From the NCBI GenBank assembly GCA_964537995.1, contig CAZICW010000007.1, positions 1 to 45,815 on the forward strand: a stretch of DNA of 45,815 nt, in the 5' to 3' direction. This DNA comes from JAFLUQ01 sp964537995. GTDB taxonomy: Bacteria > Bacillota > Clostridia > UMGS1883. Numbering within the stretch: the first letter of the stretch is position 1; every line of letters begins with the position of its first letter. The translations under genes and the position numbers were made by a program. A model generated the notes under the pieces. That model was given only the letters and a program-made list of their open reading frames with translations. It searched no databases and was not told the DNA's origin. This document shows, one piece after another, positions 16,406 to 25,175 of this stretch.

Positions 16406-18034
16406 TTGCCGGCGAAATATATTTTTGTCACGGGCGGTGTTGTTTCGGGACTGGGAAAGGGAATAACCGCCGCTTCTCTCGGCCGTCTGCTCAAATGCCG
16501 CGGCTACAGAATAACAATACAAAAGTTTGATCCATACATAAACTTTGACCCCGGTACGATGAGTCCGTACCAGCACGGAGAGGTTTTCGTTACCGACGAC
16601 GGCGCCGAAACCGACCTTGATTTGGGTCATTACGAACGCTTCGTCGATGAAAACCTCAACAGCAATTCCAATGTCACCAGCGGGAAAGTGTATTACAACG
16701 TCATCAACAAGGAACGCAGGGGCGACTATCTCGGCGGCACGGTTCAGGTTATTCCTCACATTACAAACGAAATAAAAGAGCATATCTATTATGCGGGCAA
16801 GAACGGCAACGTCGATTTTGTCATAACCGAAATAGGCGGTACCGTGGGCGACATTGAAAGTCTGCCCTTCCTTGAATCAATCCGTCAGGTACAGCGCGAG
16901 GTCGGCAGGGACAACTGTCTTTGCATTCACGTCACGCTTGTGCCTTATATAGCCTCCAGCGGGGAGCAAAAGTCCAAGCCAACGCAGCACAGCGTAAAGG
17001 AGCTTCTCAGTTTGGGCATACAGCCCGATATAATTGTCTGCCGCACCGAGGTTCCGCTCGAAAAGGGAATAAAAGAAAAAATCGCTTCCTTCTGCAATGT
17101 CGGCAAGGACTGTGTTGTGGAAAATCTCGACGCTCCAACGCTCTATGCCGTACCTTTGGCATTGGAAAAGGGCGGACTTGCGACAGCGGTGCTGAAATGT
17201 CTGCGTCTGCCGGATGACAAGCCCGATTTGACGGAATGGGAAAATATGGTTGAAACCGTGCTTTCTCTCGGAGAGGACGGCCGCAGAGTAAAAATAGCTC
17301 TCGTCGGGAAGTATGTCGCCCTCCACGACGCTTATCTAAGCGTTGCCGAGGCTTTGCGCCACGGCGGAATCGCCAACAAAATCGATGTTGAAATCGACTG
17401 GGTTGACAGCGAGGGCATAACCTCGGAAAACGTCGGCAAAAGGCTTGACGGAGCGGACGGAATTTTGGTTCCCGGCGGCTTCGGCGACCGCGGAATCGAA
17501 GGAAAGATTCAGGCGGCGCGCTATGCCCGCGAAAACGGCGTTCCCTTCTTCGGGATCTGTCTCGGAATGCAGATGGCGGTAATCGAATACGCCCGCGACG
17601 TTCTGGGGCTTGCCGACGCAAACAGCACCGAATTTTCCAAAGAGACGCCCAATCCCGTTATCCATATTATGCCCGACCAGAAAAACGTCGAAAATATGGG
17701 CGGCACTCTTCGGCTCGGACTTTATCCCTGCAAGCTCTCCGAGGGCAGCCGCATAAGCGAAATTTACGGCGGTGAGCCGCTTATTTACGAGCGTCACCGT
17801 CACCGCTACGAATTTAATAACGAATATCGCGAGACTCTTTCCTCGGCGGGACTTTCCATAGGCGGTCTGTCTCCCGACAACCGTCTTGTGGAAACCGTTG
17901 AGATAAAGGAGCATCCGTGGTTTATCGGCGTGCAGTTCCACCCCGAATTTAAATCCCGTCCCAACAGGGCGCACCCGCTTTTCGCCTCGTTCATCAAAGC
18001 CGCGGGAAAGAAAAAGGGACTTCGGGAAGTATAA
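16406..18034 (+). CDS. pyrG: CTP synthase
   Basis: Makes CTP from UTP, ATP and glutamine. The 542-aa protein has the N-terminal amidoligase domain starting KYIFVTGGVVSGLGKGITAASLG with its P-loop and the INFDPGTMSPYQHGEVFVT segment. The C-terminal class I glutamine amidotransferase has GICLGMQMAV (Cys near 385) and a late GVQFHPEF His-x-Glu. The start codon is TTG at 16406, supported by AGGAGGA 6-7 nt upstream and by the family N-terminus (PAKYIFVTGG). The next gene starts 23 nt after the stop with no terminator between, so it may be co-transcribed. Confidence 0.98.
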   Translation: MPAKYIFVTGGVVSGLGKGITAASLGRLLKCRGYRITIQKFDPYINFDPGTMSPYQHGEVFVTDDGAETDLDLGHYERFVDENLNSNSNVTSGKVYYNVINKERRGDYLGGTVQVIPHITNEIKEHIYYAGKNGNVDFVITEIGGTVGDIESLPFLESIRQVQREVGRDNCLCIHVTLVPYIASSGEQKSKPTQHSVKELLSLGIQPDIIVCRTEVPLEKGIKEKIASFCNVGKDCVVENLDAPTLYAVPLALEKGGLATAVLKCLRLPDDKPDLTEWENMVETVLSLGEDGRRVKIALVGKYVALHDAYLSVAEALRHGGIANKIDVEIDWVDSEGITSENVGKRLDGADGILVPGGFGDRGIEGKIQAARYARENGVPFFGICLGMQMAVIEYARDVLGLADANSTEFSKETPNPVIHIMPDQKNVENMGGTLRLGLYPCKLSEGSRISEIYGGEPLIYERHRHRYEFNNEYRETLSSAGLSIGGLSPDNRLVETVEIKEHPWFIGVQFHPEFKSRPNRAHPLFASFIKAAGKKKGLREV

Positions 18035-18057
18035 AAATAATCGGAGGAAGAAGAAAA

Positions 18058-20718
18058 ATGTTTGTTAAAAAAATTGTATCGGCGGCTCTTTCGCTTACGG
18101 TGGCGCTCGGCGCGGCAGCCTTTGCCGCGGCGGATGAAGCCGCGGAGGATGAAGGAAGCGCCGTCAAGGTGCTTGCCGACTGGCAGTTCAACGAAAACAG
18201 CGTGCTTTCCGGCTCGATTGAGGACGGAAACCTCTGCCTTAAGGATCTCAGCGGCAACGGAAATTCTCTTGTTATGGAAACCTACGGCAGCGCTTATGCC
18301 GACACCGTAAGCTTCAGCAGCGAGGGGCTTATCGAGGGTCAGGGCAGTATGTTCTTCAACGGCGTAAACGACAGCAACCGCACCGGCGTAACGGGCGTTG
18401 ATTTCATAACCGCCGACGGCTCTCCGATAAATTCCGACGAATTTGAAAACGGCTATACCATTGAAATTATCTATAAAATGCCCGACGACTGGACCACTGC
18501 CGACCGCTGGGAAAATATCCTCTCCCGTCTCGGCTACTGCTCCACTCTGGACAGTGAATACGACAATGAGCGGATAACCGCGCTTGTCAGCGTTTCCAAC
18601 TGCAAGGAGGTTCAGTTCTATACCGCAAACAAAGACGACAGTCATTCCATGTCTCACGCGGCGTGGAGCAACGCCATGGACAAGGCGGAAACCTGGTACA
18701 GCATCGTAATAACCGGCGACGGACATGAAATAAGGAATTTCATCAACGGCGCCGCGTCTTTTCGCGACTATGTGAGCGATGAAATGGTCGGAATCGCGAC
18801 CGGCGGCGACGGGCGCTTCCGTATTGCGTCCCGCGTTCAGGGAACGACGCCTTACCGCTTTACTCGCGGATACATACAGGAAATAAGAATAAGCGAGGGC
18901 GCTCTCGACCGCGAAGACTGGCTGCTGCCCAATCCCGAGGAATACCTCGGCGAATACGGGAACAACGAAGATTTTGAGAAAACCCCCGATGATCGCTATA
19001 ATTTCGTATTCCTTCCCGACATACAGAACACCGTACAGTATATGCCCGACGTTATGTATACGGCAATGAACTGGATGGTTGAAAACAAGGACTTCGCCAA
19101 CATAAGCGCGGTTCTCGGGCTTGGCGACAACGTGAACGATTTCTGGGAAACGGAGCAATGGGACAACGCGGTGAGATCCGCGGAAATTCTTACCGACGGC
19201 GGAGTACCCCTGCTTATGATGACGGGCAACCACGACGTCGGCAACAACACAAACGATTGGTACTATCAGAAATACTTCGGCGCGGGCAGCGACTATGCCA
19301 AAGCCGCCGATTACGTCACCATAGATTCTCCGTCGGGCTTCAGCTCGTATATGACGGTCAGGGCGGGCAGCTACGAATATCTGCTCGTCGCCGTCGGAAT
19401 GTACAGTCTGGACAAGGACGAAGCGTGGCTGAGAAATGTTCTGGAGGAAAATCCCGCGCTTCCGGCAATAATCATAAGCCACGATATGATGGAATGCTCC
19501 GCCGCCGCGCCCAACGAGGTTTCGCTTGACGCAAAGGGAGAAGCCGTATGGAATGTCGTCAAGGGATATGACAATGTATTCATGATGGTTGCGGGTCATA
19601 ACCACGGCTACGGCAATCTTACGCTTACAAACGACTACGGTCACGACGTATTCGCCGTGCTTGCGGACTATCAGTTTTCCTACAACGGCGGCAACGCGAT
19701 GTTCAAATTTGCCGAATTTAACGAAAAGGACGGAGAAATACACATCTCAACCTTTTCGCCCTACGTCCAAAGTCTTGCCGCCGAGGATAAAACCTTCTTC
19801 GACGTAAACTTCATGACCGGCAAGGGCAACGACGACACACTGCATCTCAACTTTGCCGAACGATTCTCCTTTGCGGCAAAGGAAATTTCCTACGGCGAAA
19901 ACCTTATCGAAAACTACGGCTTCGAGGAAAGCACCGCGGGCTGGACCTATTCCGACAACGGAAGCATCGGCGACGTTCTTGCCGGATGGCAGCGCTCCGC
20001 GGAGCAGCATCATGAAGGCTCCTATTCCCTCAAGCAGATCGACAGCGGCGGCAACGGCAGCGATAAAAATTTAGCCGCCTTTATCCCCATTGAAAGCGGC
20101 AAAAAATATAAGCTCACATACTGGGAATATTCCACGAAGGATTTAACGGGCGGCTTCAATCGTATGCACGCGGCTGTGGTTACAACAGACAAAGGCGCCC
20201 TTAACAACACCTCCATACAGCTTCCGCAGTGCGGCGGCTTCAGTTCATGGGTAAACGAAGCGAGCGGAGCGGCTGCCCGCGATCCCAATTATTACACCGG
20301 ATGGACACAGCGGAGCTATGTTTTTGACACTACCGATTCTCCCGACGCGAAATATATTCTCATCGGGTATGCGTGGGGAGACGCGAACACCTTCTATCTG
20401 GACGATTTCAGTCTTACGGAGATAACCGAGAGCTATCCCGTTTCCTTCGGCAACGCAAGCGTCGAAAGAACCGAAGACGGTGTGAGCGTGTGGTGCATGA
20501 TAAACAACGCTTCCCATGCCGACAGGCTTTGCTATGTCGCCGTCGGCTCAAACGAAAGCGGCGCGCTTGTGTCGCTCGCCGCGAAAACCGACCTTTCGGG
20601 CGGAACTGCTCTGTTTCTGCCCGACGCGGACGGAAAAATCACCTCCGTCAAGCTGCTGTGCTGGGACGCGTTTGACACAATGCTCCCGCTGTGCGAGGAT
20701 AAAATATTGCTTTTGTAA
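18058..20718 (+). CDS. Secreted multidomain protein: LamG-like, calcineurin-type phosphoesterase, carbohydrate-binding-like
   Basis: An 886-aa exported protein of unknown substrate. Signal peptide: FVKKIVSAALSLTVALGAAAFA. A LamG/concanavalin-like domain (about 38-300) starts LADWQFNENSVLSG and ends GYIQEIRISEGAL. A metallophosphoesterase domain (about 315-590) shows FLPDIQNT (Asp 321; Gln where His is common), LGDN (357), GNHD (391-393), ISHD (His 475) and AGHNHG (514-516). A jelly-roll-like region from about 615 (ENLIENYGFEESTAGW ... YLDDFSLTE) resembles CBM4/9/16-type modules, and an Ig-like tail ends the chain. GGAGGA precedes ATG 18058. It follows pyrG by 23 nt and ends at a strong terminator. 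The domains suggest hydrolysis of phosphoesters in a glycan or glycolipid outside the cell; that is inference. Confidence 0.88.
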   Translation: MFVKKIVSAALSLTVALGAAAFAAADEAAEDEGSAVKVLADWQFNENSVLSGSIEDGNLCLKDLSGNGNSLVMETYGSAYADTVSFSSEGLIEGQGSMFFNGVNDSNRTGVTGVDFITADGSPINSDEFENGYTIEIIYKMPDDWTTADRWENILSRLGYCSTLDSEYDNERITALVSVSNCKEVQFYTANKDDSHSMSHAAWSNAMDKAETWYSIVITGDGHEIRNFINGAASFRDYVSDEMVGIATGGDGRFRIASRVQGTTPYRFTRGYIQEIRISEGALDREDWLLPNPEEYLGEYGNNEDFEKTPDDRYNFVFLPDIQNTVQYMPDVMYTAMNWMVENKDFANISAVLGLGDNVNDFWETEQWDNAVRSAEILTDGGVPLLMMTGNHDVGNNTNDWYYQKYFGAGSDYAKAADYVTIDSPSGFSSYMTVRAGSYEYLLVAVGMYSLDKDEAWLRNVLEENPALPAIIISHDMMECSAAAPNEVSLDAKGEAVWNVVKGYDNVFMMVAGHNHGYGNLTLTNDYGHDVFAVLADYQFSYNGGNAMFKFAEFNEKDGEIHISTFSPYVQSLAAEDKTFFDVNFMTGKGNDDTLHLNFAERFSFAAKEISYGENLIENYGFEESTAGWTYSDNGSIGDVLAGWQRSAEQHHEGSYSLKQIDSGGNGSDKNLAAFIPIESGKKYKLTYWEYSTKDLTGGFNRMHAAVVTTDKGALNNTSIQLPQCGGFSSWVNEASGAAARDPNYYTGWTQRSYVFDTTDSPDAKYILIGYAWGDANTFYLDDFSLTEITESYPVSFGNASVERTEDGVSVWCMINNASHADRLCYVAVGSNESGALVSLAAKTDLSGGTALFLPDADGKITSVKLLCWDAFDTMLPLCEDKILLL

Positions 20719-20730
20719 ACAGCCTGACAA

Positions 20731-20764
20731 ACGGCTCGGTCGATTGACCGAGCCGTATTTTTTT
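20731..20764 (+). terminator. Intrinsic terminator after the secreted phosphoesterase
   Basis: ACGGCTCGGTC (20731-20741) and GACCGAGCCGT (20746-20756) form an 11-bp perfect stem with a GATT loop, followed by A and a run of T. It separates the pyrG transcript from spoIIGA. Confidence 0.92.
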
Positions 20765-20804
20765 GCCGCAATTTGTAGATATTTTTTCGCTGCGCGCGGA
20801 CTTT

Positions 20805-20839
20805 TTGCGACAGCATTTTTTTGCCGGAGACAGTATAAT
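20805..20839 (+). promoter_or_regulatory. Candidate spoIIG promoter with a long spacer and a Spo0A-box-like -35 region
   Basis: TATAAT at 20834-20839 has no good -35 at 17 nt, but TTGCGA lies 23 nt upstream at 20805-20810. It is part of TTGCGACA, whose complement TGTCGCAA differs by one base from the Spo0A box core TGTCGAA. In Bacillus subtilis the spoIIG promoter is known for a 22-nt spacer and Spo0A activation at the -35 region, so the layout matches. Assignment is inference. Confidence 0.5.
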
Positions 20840-20863
20840 TTCAAATGAAAGAAGCGATTGCCC

Positions 20864-21760
20864 ATGCCCGTTGTATACATAGATGTTCTTTTCGCCGTCA
20901 ATCTCGTGCTGAACTGCATATTGCTCCGCACCGCCGGACTGCTGGTACGGAATCGCCCTCCGCTTTGGCGCACGGTTATCGGCGCGGCTGTCGGCGCGCT
21001 CTACGCGGTGGCGGCGTTTTTCCCCGAGCTGAGTACGATAAACGGTCTTTTGTTCAAGCTGCCGGTTTCGATGATAATCGTGTGCGCCGCGTTCCCGATT
21101 TACAGCGTGGGCGGCTTTTTCAGACTGCTTTCCGTTTTTTACGCGTCCGCGCTGATTTTCGGCGGACTGAGCTTCGCGGTGTTTTTCCTGACGGACTGGG
21201 GAGCGCGGCTCGGCGCGATATACTCCAACGGCATTATGTATCTCGATATTCCCGTTTCGGCGCTTTTCCTCGGAGCGGTCGCCTTCTACGGCGGTATCCG
21301 CGTGCTGACGCTGCTGCTCGGATTAAGCCGCAGGCGGGGCGCGCGCAGGAAGCTGATTGTGGAGCTTGACGGCAGGCGCGCCGAGCTGACCGCCCTCGCC
21401 GACACCGGCAATATTCTCATCGACCCCATAAGCCGCGTACCGGTGGTTGTGGCTGAGCTTGAAGCCCTGAAGGAGCTTTTCGATTTTCGCGCCAGAGTTT
21501 CGCTTTCCTCGGAAAATCTTCAGGACGGACTTTCCGAAATAACGGCTCTCGGCATAAAGGCAAGGCTCATTCCGTTCAGCTCCGTCGGAGCGGAAAACGG
21601 ACTTATGGTGGGTTTTGTCCCCGACCTTGCCGCCGTGCGCGAAGGCAGCGGACTGCGCCCCATGGGGCGGTGCATAATCGGCATATACCCCAAGGCGCTT
21701 TCCGCAGACAGGAGCTATGACGCGCTCTATAATCCCAATGAGGAAACAGGAATGAAATAA
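20864..21760 (+). CDS. spoIIGA: Pro-sigmaE processing protease SpoIIGA
   Basis: Membrane-embedded aspartic protease that cleaves the pro-sequence of SigE in the mother cell, on signal from forespore SpoIIR. The protein is 298 aa: an N-terminal half of about five membrane helices beginning VVYIDVLFAVNLVLNCILL, then a soluble protease domain. The catalytic motif ALADTGNILIDPISRVPV (Asp about 180) and the late RCIIGIYP are visible. ATG 20864 gives the family start MPVVYIDVLF; a TTG at 20858 is in frame. The ribosome site is weak (AGAAG). sigE, its substrate gene, follows 49 nt after the stop. Confidence 0.95.
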   Translation: MPVVYIDVLFAVNLVLNCILLRTAGLLVRNRPPLWRTVIGAAVGALYAVAAFFPELSTINGLLFKLPVSMIIVCAAFPIYSVGGFFRLLSVFYASALIFGGLSFAVFFLTDWGARLGAIYSNGIMYLDIPVSALFLGAVAFYGGIRVLTLLLGLSRRRGARRKLIVELDGRRAELTALADTGNILIDPISRVPVVVAELEALKELFDFRARVSLSSENLQDGLSEITALGIKARLIPFSSVGAENGLMVGFVPDLAAVREGSGLRPMGRCIIGIYPKALSADRSYDALYNPNEETGMK

Positions 21761-21809
21761 TATGCCGAAAGGCCTCGCGCCGTTCTAAATTTTGAAAGGA
21801 GTTCTTACA

Positions 21810-22502
21810 ATGAACGCTTTAAAATCCATATTTCGCGGCTGCCTTTTCCGCGGCGGCGCCGAAATAAACTATATCGGCGGCAATGATTACCTTCCGCCGC
21901 CGCTTTCACCCGAGGAGGAAGCGAAGTGCCTCGCGAATATAAGCGACGAAAAGTGCCGAAATACGCTGATTGAGCGGAATCTCCGCCTTGTGGTCTACAT
22001 AGCCCGCCGCTTCGACAACACCGGCATCTGCCCCGACGATTTGATTTCCATAGGCGCAATCGGACTTATAAAGGCAATCAACACCTTCAATCCCGAAAAA
22101 AACATAAAGCTCGCAACCTACGCCAGCCGCTGTATAGAGAATGAAATCCTTATGTATCTCAGAAAAAACAACAGCAGCAAGATTGTAGTTTCCTTCGATG
22201 AGCCTCTCAATGTCGATTGGGACGGGAATGAGCTGCTTCTCGGAGACATTCTCGGTTCCGACATTGACAGCGTTGACAGGCGCATTGAGGAGGAGGTTGA
22301 CTGTCAGCTTCTTCATCAGGCAATGGATAAGCTCAGCAGCCGCGAAAAGCAGATTGTCGAGCTTCGATACGGGCTTGGCGGCAGACGCGAGCTGACGCAG
22401 AAGGAGGTCGCCGACCTTCTGGGCATAAGCCAGAGCTATATTTCCCGTTTGGAGAAAAAAATCATCGCCCGTCTGAAAAAGGATATGGTTAAGTATATGT
22501 AG
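21810..22502 (+). CDS. sigE: RNA polymerase sporulation sigma factor SigE (pro-sigmaE)
   Basis: Mother-cell-specific sigma factor of early sporulation, 230 aa. The N-terminal pro-sequence is basic and hydrophobic (NALKSIFRGCLFRGG) and is followed by INYIGGNDYLPPPLS, which matches the known Bacillus cleavage neighbourhood (YYIGG..LPPPLS). Region 2 shows RNLRLVVYIARRF, DLISIGAIGLIKAI and YASRCIENEILMYLR; region 4 shows ELRYGLGGRRELTQKEVADLLGISQSYISRLEKK with its helix-turn-helix. ATG 21810 is set by GAAAGGAG 21794-21801; an upstream in-frame TTG at 21792 overlaps that site. Next to spoIIGA as usual, but sigG, which often follows, is not here. Confidence 0.97.
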   Translation: MNALKSIFRGCLFRGGAEINYIGGNDYLPPPLSPEEEAKCLANISDEKCRNTLIERNLRLVVYIARRFDNTGICPDDLISIGAIGLIKAINTFNPEKNIKLATYASRCIENEILMYLRKNNSSKIVVSFDEPLNVDWDGNELLLGDILGSDIDSVDRRIEEEVDCQLLHQAMDKLSSREKQIVELRYGLGGRRELTQKEVADLLGISQSYISRLEKKIIARLKKDMVKYM

Positions 22503-22548
22503 GTAAGCGCCGATTTTTTGTCAAATTCAAAAAAATTCGAGATTCTTA

Positions 22549-22577
22549 TTGTAATTTACGCGGAAATATGGTAAAAT
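22549..22577 (+). promoter_or_regulatory. Promoter for argS
   Basis: TTGTAA at 22549-22554 and TAAAAT at 22572-22577 with a 17-nt spacer. TG at 22569-22570 gives an extended -10 element. It lies in the 135-bp gap between sigE and argS, which otherwise holds nothing I can recognise; there is no T-box signature. Confidence 0.65.
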
Positions 22578-22637
22578 GGGAAAAACAAGGAAGCAAAGCT
22601 TTACATCATCAAGACATCATCAAGGAGATGACAAACC

Positions 22638-24395
22638 ATGAAGGCTGTCACAGAAATTCTTACGGAGCTTGTCGGCGGCGCATTCGCGGACTGCGGCTGC
22701 GCGGCGGAGCTTGGAGCGGTGTCCGTTTCCGACCGCGCCGACCTTTGCCAATTCCAATGTAACGGCGCGTTTGCCGCGGCGAAGCAGCTTCGCAAGCCCC
22801 CGTTTGCCATAGCCGAGGAGGTTGCCGAAAGGCTTAGGGGCGAGGATGTTTTTTCCGCCGTTGAAGCCGTCCGCCCCGGCTTTATCAATCTTACGCTGTC
22901 GGACGGGTATCTCGTTTCGCTCATGCGGGAGATAAGCGCCGATCCAAACCTCGGAATACCGCAGGTTGAAAAAAAGGAAACAATAATAATCGACTACGGC
23001 GGCCCGAATGTCGCAAAGCCGCTTCATATAGGCCATCTTCGGAGCGCGGTTATCGGCGAAGCCGTAAAGCGGATTGCCCGCGCGGCCGGCTGCACCGTTT
23101 ACGGCGACATTCATCTCGGCGACTGGGGACTGCAAATCGGGCTTGTTATTGCCGAGCTTAACGAGCGTCATCCGGATTGGCGCTGCTTTGCCGAGGATTT
23201 TTCCGAGGGCGAGGCTGTTCCCGAGCTGGACGTCGATACCCTGAACGAGGTTTATCCCTTCGCGTCGCAAAAAAGCAAGGAAGACCCTGATTTTAAGGCC
23301 GCGGCAAAGACGGCGACAAACGAGCTGCAAAACGGACGCGCGGGCTATGTCGCCCTCTGGCGGGAAATTCTCCGCGTCAGTACAGCCGACCTCAAGCGCA
23401 GCTACGACCGTCTCGGCGTACATTTTGACCTTTGGTACGGCGAGAGCGACGCCGACCGCTATGAGCCGAAGCTGATGGAAATTCTTACCGAGAAGGGATT
23501 GCTGCTCGAAAGCGACGGCGCGAAAATCGTCGAGATTGCGGAGGACGGAGACAAGGCTCCGATGCCGCCCGTAATAATCAAAAAAAGCGATAATTCCAGC
23601 ATTTACGCCACAACCGACCTCTCAACCATAATACAGCGTCAGGAGGATTTTCATCCCGACAAAATTTGGTACGTTGTGGACAAGCGTCAAAGCCTGCATT
23701 TTACTCAGGTTTTCCGCTGCGCGAGGAAAGCGGGGCTTGTGGACGAAGACTGCTCTTTGGAGTTTCTCGGCTTCGGCACAATGAACGGCAGCGACGGTCA
23801 CGCTTACAAAACCCGCGAAGGCGGAGTTATGCGTCTGAGCGAGCTTTTGGATACGGCGGCGGAGGCGGCAGCCGAAAAGCTGACCGGAAGCGAATTTACC
23901 GAAAGCGATCGCCGCAGCGAAACGGCGGAGCGCGTGGGAATTGCCGCGATAAAATTCGGCGACCTCATAAACCACCGCAGCAAGGACTATATCTTTGATT
24001 TGGACAAATTCCTGTCCTTTGAGGGGAAAACCGGAACCTATCTGCTTTACACCGTCACAAGGATAAATTCAATTCTCAAGAAAGCCGGCGCGGACGGAGA
24101 TTTCCCGATTCACGGCGATAAAATCCATACCGACGCCGAACGCGGTCTTATGCTGACGATTTTGCTTTCGGGCGAAGCGTTTAAGCACGCGCTCGCGGAA
24201 AGAGCGCCAAACTATGTCTGCGAAAACGCTTACGCTCTCGCGTCGGCATTTTCGGTCTTTTACCACGACAACCGCATTCTCGGCGAGCCGGACGCGGATA
24301 AGCGCGCCGCGTGGCTGGGGCTTTGCGCTCTTACAAAGAGGCTGCTGCTGAAGCAGCTTGAGGTTCTGGCTATCGAGCCGGTGGAAAGTATGTAA
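22638..24395 (+). CDS. argS: Arginyl-tRNA synthetase
   Basis: Class I aminoacyl-tRNA synthetase of 585 aa that charges tRNA-Arg. The N-terminal additional domain (about 1-105) is followed by the catalytic domain with IIIDYGGPNVAKPLHIGHLRS-type motif (HIGH 130-133) and GDIHLGDWGLQIGLVI. The late GHAYKTREGGVMRL is the ArgRS equivalent of the KMSKS loop. The C-terminal DALR anticodon-binding domain begins about VTRINSILKKAG and includes ALASAFSVFYHDNRIL. AAGGAG near 22620 lies upstream of ATG 22638. Its own promoter separates it from the sporulation pair. The same window encodes a tRNA-Arg(CCU) far to the left. Confidence 0.97.
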   Translation: MKAVTEILTELVGGAFADCGCAAELGAVSVSDRADLCQFQCNGAFAAAKQLRKPPFAIAEEVAERLRGEDVFSAVEAVRPGFINLTLSDGYLVSLMREISADPNLGIPQVEKKETIIIDYGGPNVAKPLHIGHLRSAVIGEAVKRIARAAGCTVYGDIHLGDWGLQIGLVIAELNERHPDWRCFAEDFSEGEAVPELDVDTLNEVYPFASQKSKEDPDFKAAAKTATNELQNGRAGYVALWREILRVSTADLKRSYDRLGVHFDLWYGESDADRYEPKLMEILTEKGLLLESDGAKIVEIAEDGDKAPMPPVIIKKSDNSSIYATTDLSTIIQRQEDFHPDKIWYVVDKRQSLHFTQVFRCARKAGLVDEDCSLEFLGFGTMNGSDGHAYKTREGGVMRLSELLDTAAEAAAEKLTGSEFTESDRRSETAERVGIAAIKFGDLINHRSKDYIFDLDKFLSFEGKTGTYLLYTVTRINSILKKAGADGDFPIHGDKIHTDAERGLMLTILLSGEAFKHALAERAPNYVCENAYALASAFSVFYHDNRILGEPDADKRAAWLGLCALTKRLLLKQLEVLAIEPVESM

Positions 24396-24703
24396 GGTTT
24401 TTCACAAAAAAGCGGCTGACTTCGGCACGAAATTTTTTAAAAATTGCCCGCAGCTCAAATTTCCGGCGCGGTCATCAATATAATACTTGACCCGATTCTC
24501 ATTTACGGGCTTTTCGGATTTCCCGAAATGGGCGTGCGCGGAGCGGCATACGCCACGGTTATCGGGCAGATTGCATCCTTCCTTGTCGCTCTGTTTTTCC
24601 ATCTGAGGCTGAACGTTGAGATAGATAACGGCTTGAAATACATGAAACCGTCGGGGCGGATTTTCCTTCAAATATATTCCATAGGGCTGCCCGCAATTAT
24701 CGC

Positions 24704-24758
24704 TCAGGCGCTGGACAGCGGTCTTGAGTCGCTTGTCATTTCCGTTTGCCGTCAGCTT
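24704..24758. repeat. Left copy of a 55-bp duplication flanking the N-run
   Basis: These 55 bases are identical to 24859-24913 on the other side of the 100-N gap. An exact overlap of this length at both contig ends, joined by a fixed 100-N spacer, is typical of a scaffolding join where the contigs overlap by one k-mer. It is probably one copy in the genome. Confidence 0.9.
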
Positions 24759-24858
24759 NNNNNNNNNNNNNNNNNNNNNNNNNNNNNNNNNNNNNNNNNN
24801 NNNNNNNNNNNNNNNNNNNNNNNNNNNNNNNNNNNNNNNNNNNNNNNNNNNNNNNNNN
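24759..24858. other. Assembly gap of 100 N
   Basis: Exactly 100 undetermined bases, the usual placeholder for a gap of unknown size. The flanking 55-bp identity suggests the true distance may be negative (overlap). Confidence 0.98.
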
Positions 24859-24913
24859 TCAGGCGCTGGACAGCGGTCTTGAGTCGCTTGTCATTTCCGT
24901 TTGCCGTCAGCTT
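24859..24913. repeat. Right copy of the 55-bp duplication flanking the N-run
   Basis: Identical to 24704-24758. It encodes the MATE C-terminal piece ALDSGLESLVISVCRQL and continues in frame into the true C-terminus of the transporter. Confidence 0.9.
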
Positions 24914-25118
24914 CTGTTTGTGCTTCCCGTCGCATGGGGCTTCACGATGCTTGCGCTGCAAAACGGGAATACGTGGCTTGTATGGTTAACCTTCCCGATT
25001 GCCGAAGGCGTTTCGGCGGCTATTTCCGCCGTATTTATGCGCGGAATAAGCCGTAAAAGGATTAACGTCCTGCCTAATTAACAAAGCGGCGGGAGCTTTC
25101 TCCCGCTTCAAGCCGCAT

Positions 25119-25154
25119 AAAAAGCGCGCGTCTCGACTTTTGTCAAGACGCGCG
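25119..25154 (-). terminator. Intrinsic terminator of the small membrane protein gene
   Basis: CGCGCGTCT (25125-25133) and AGACGCGCG (25146-25154) form a 9-bp stem, extended inside by GAC/GTC after a one-base mismatch. On the minus strand it is followed by C and five T, so it fits termination of the leftward gene that ends at 25176. A second GC hairpin without a T-tract (GCGGGAG/CTCCCGC, 25089-25106) lies next to it, just after the MATE stop codon. Confidence 0.75.
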
Positions 25155-25175
25155 TTCCTGTTTTTATTTCTCAAG

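Larger units (their letters stand above)
24441..25081 (+). pseudogene. Broken MATE-family efflux transporter, interrupted by an assembly gap
   Basis: Translation gives middle and C-terminal pieces of a MATE (multidrug and toxin extrusion) transporter. ISGAVINIILDPILIYG and EMGVRGAAYATVIGQ come from helices near the middle, and SLVISVCRQLLFVLPVAW plus WLTFPIAEGVSAAISAVFM are typical of the last helices. The first third of the protein is missing: a stop codon lies at 24438, and argS ends at 24395. The left part jumps from a mid-protein motif (GLPAIIAQ) straight to a C-terminal one (ALDSGLESL), so about 150 residues are missing. A run of 100 N follows, then the same 55 bases again. It could be a real decayed gene or, more likely in part, misassembly. 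Confidence 0.75.

Noticed and set aside
17806..19743. A 645-codon open frame on the minus strand
   Set aside because: It runs antisense through pyrG and the secreted phosphoesterase, both clearly coding by family motifs, and its translation shows no recognisable domain. It reflects the high GC of third positions.
24704..24913. True tandem duplication in a transporter gene
   Set aside because: Exact 55-bp identity at both edges of a fixed 100-N gap is better explained by scaffolding of overlapping contigs.
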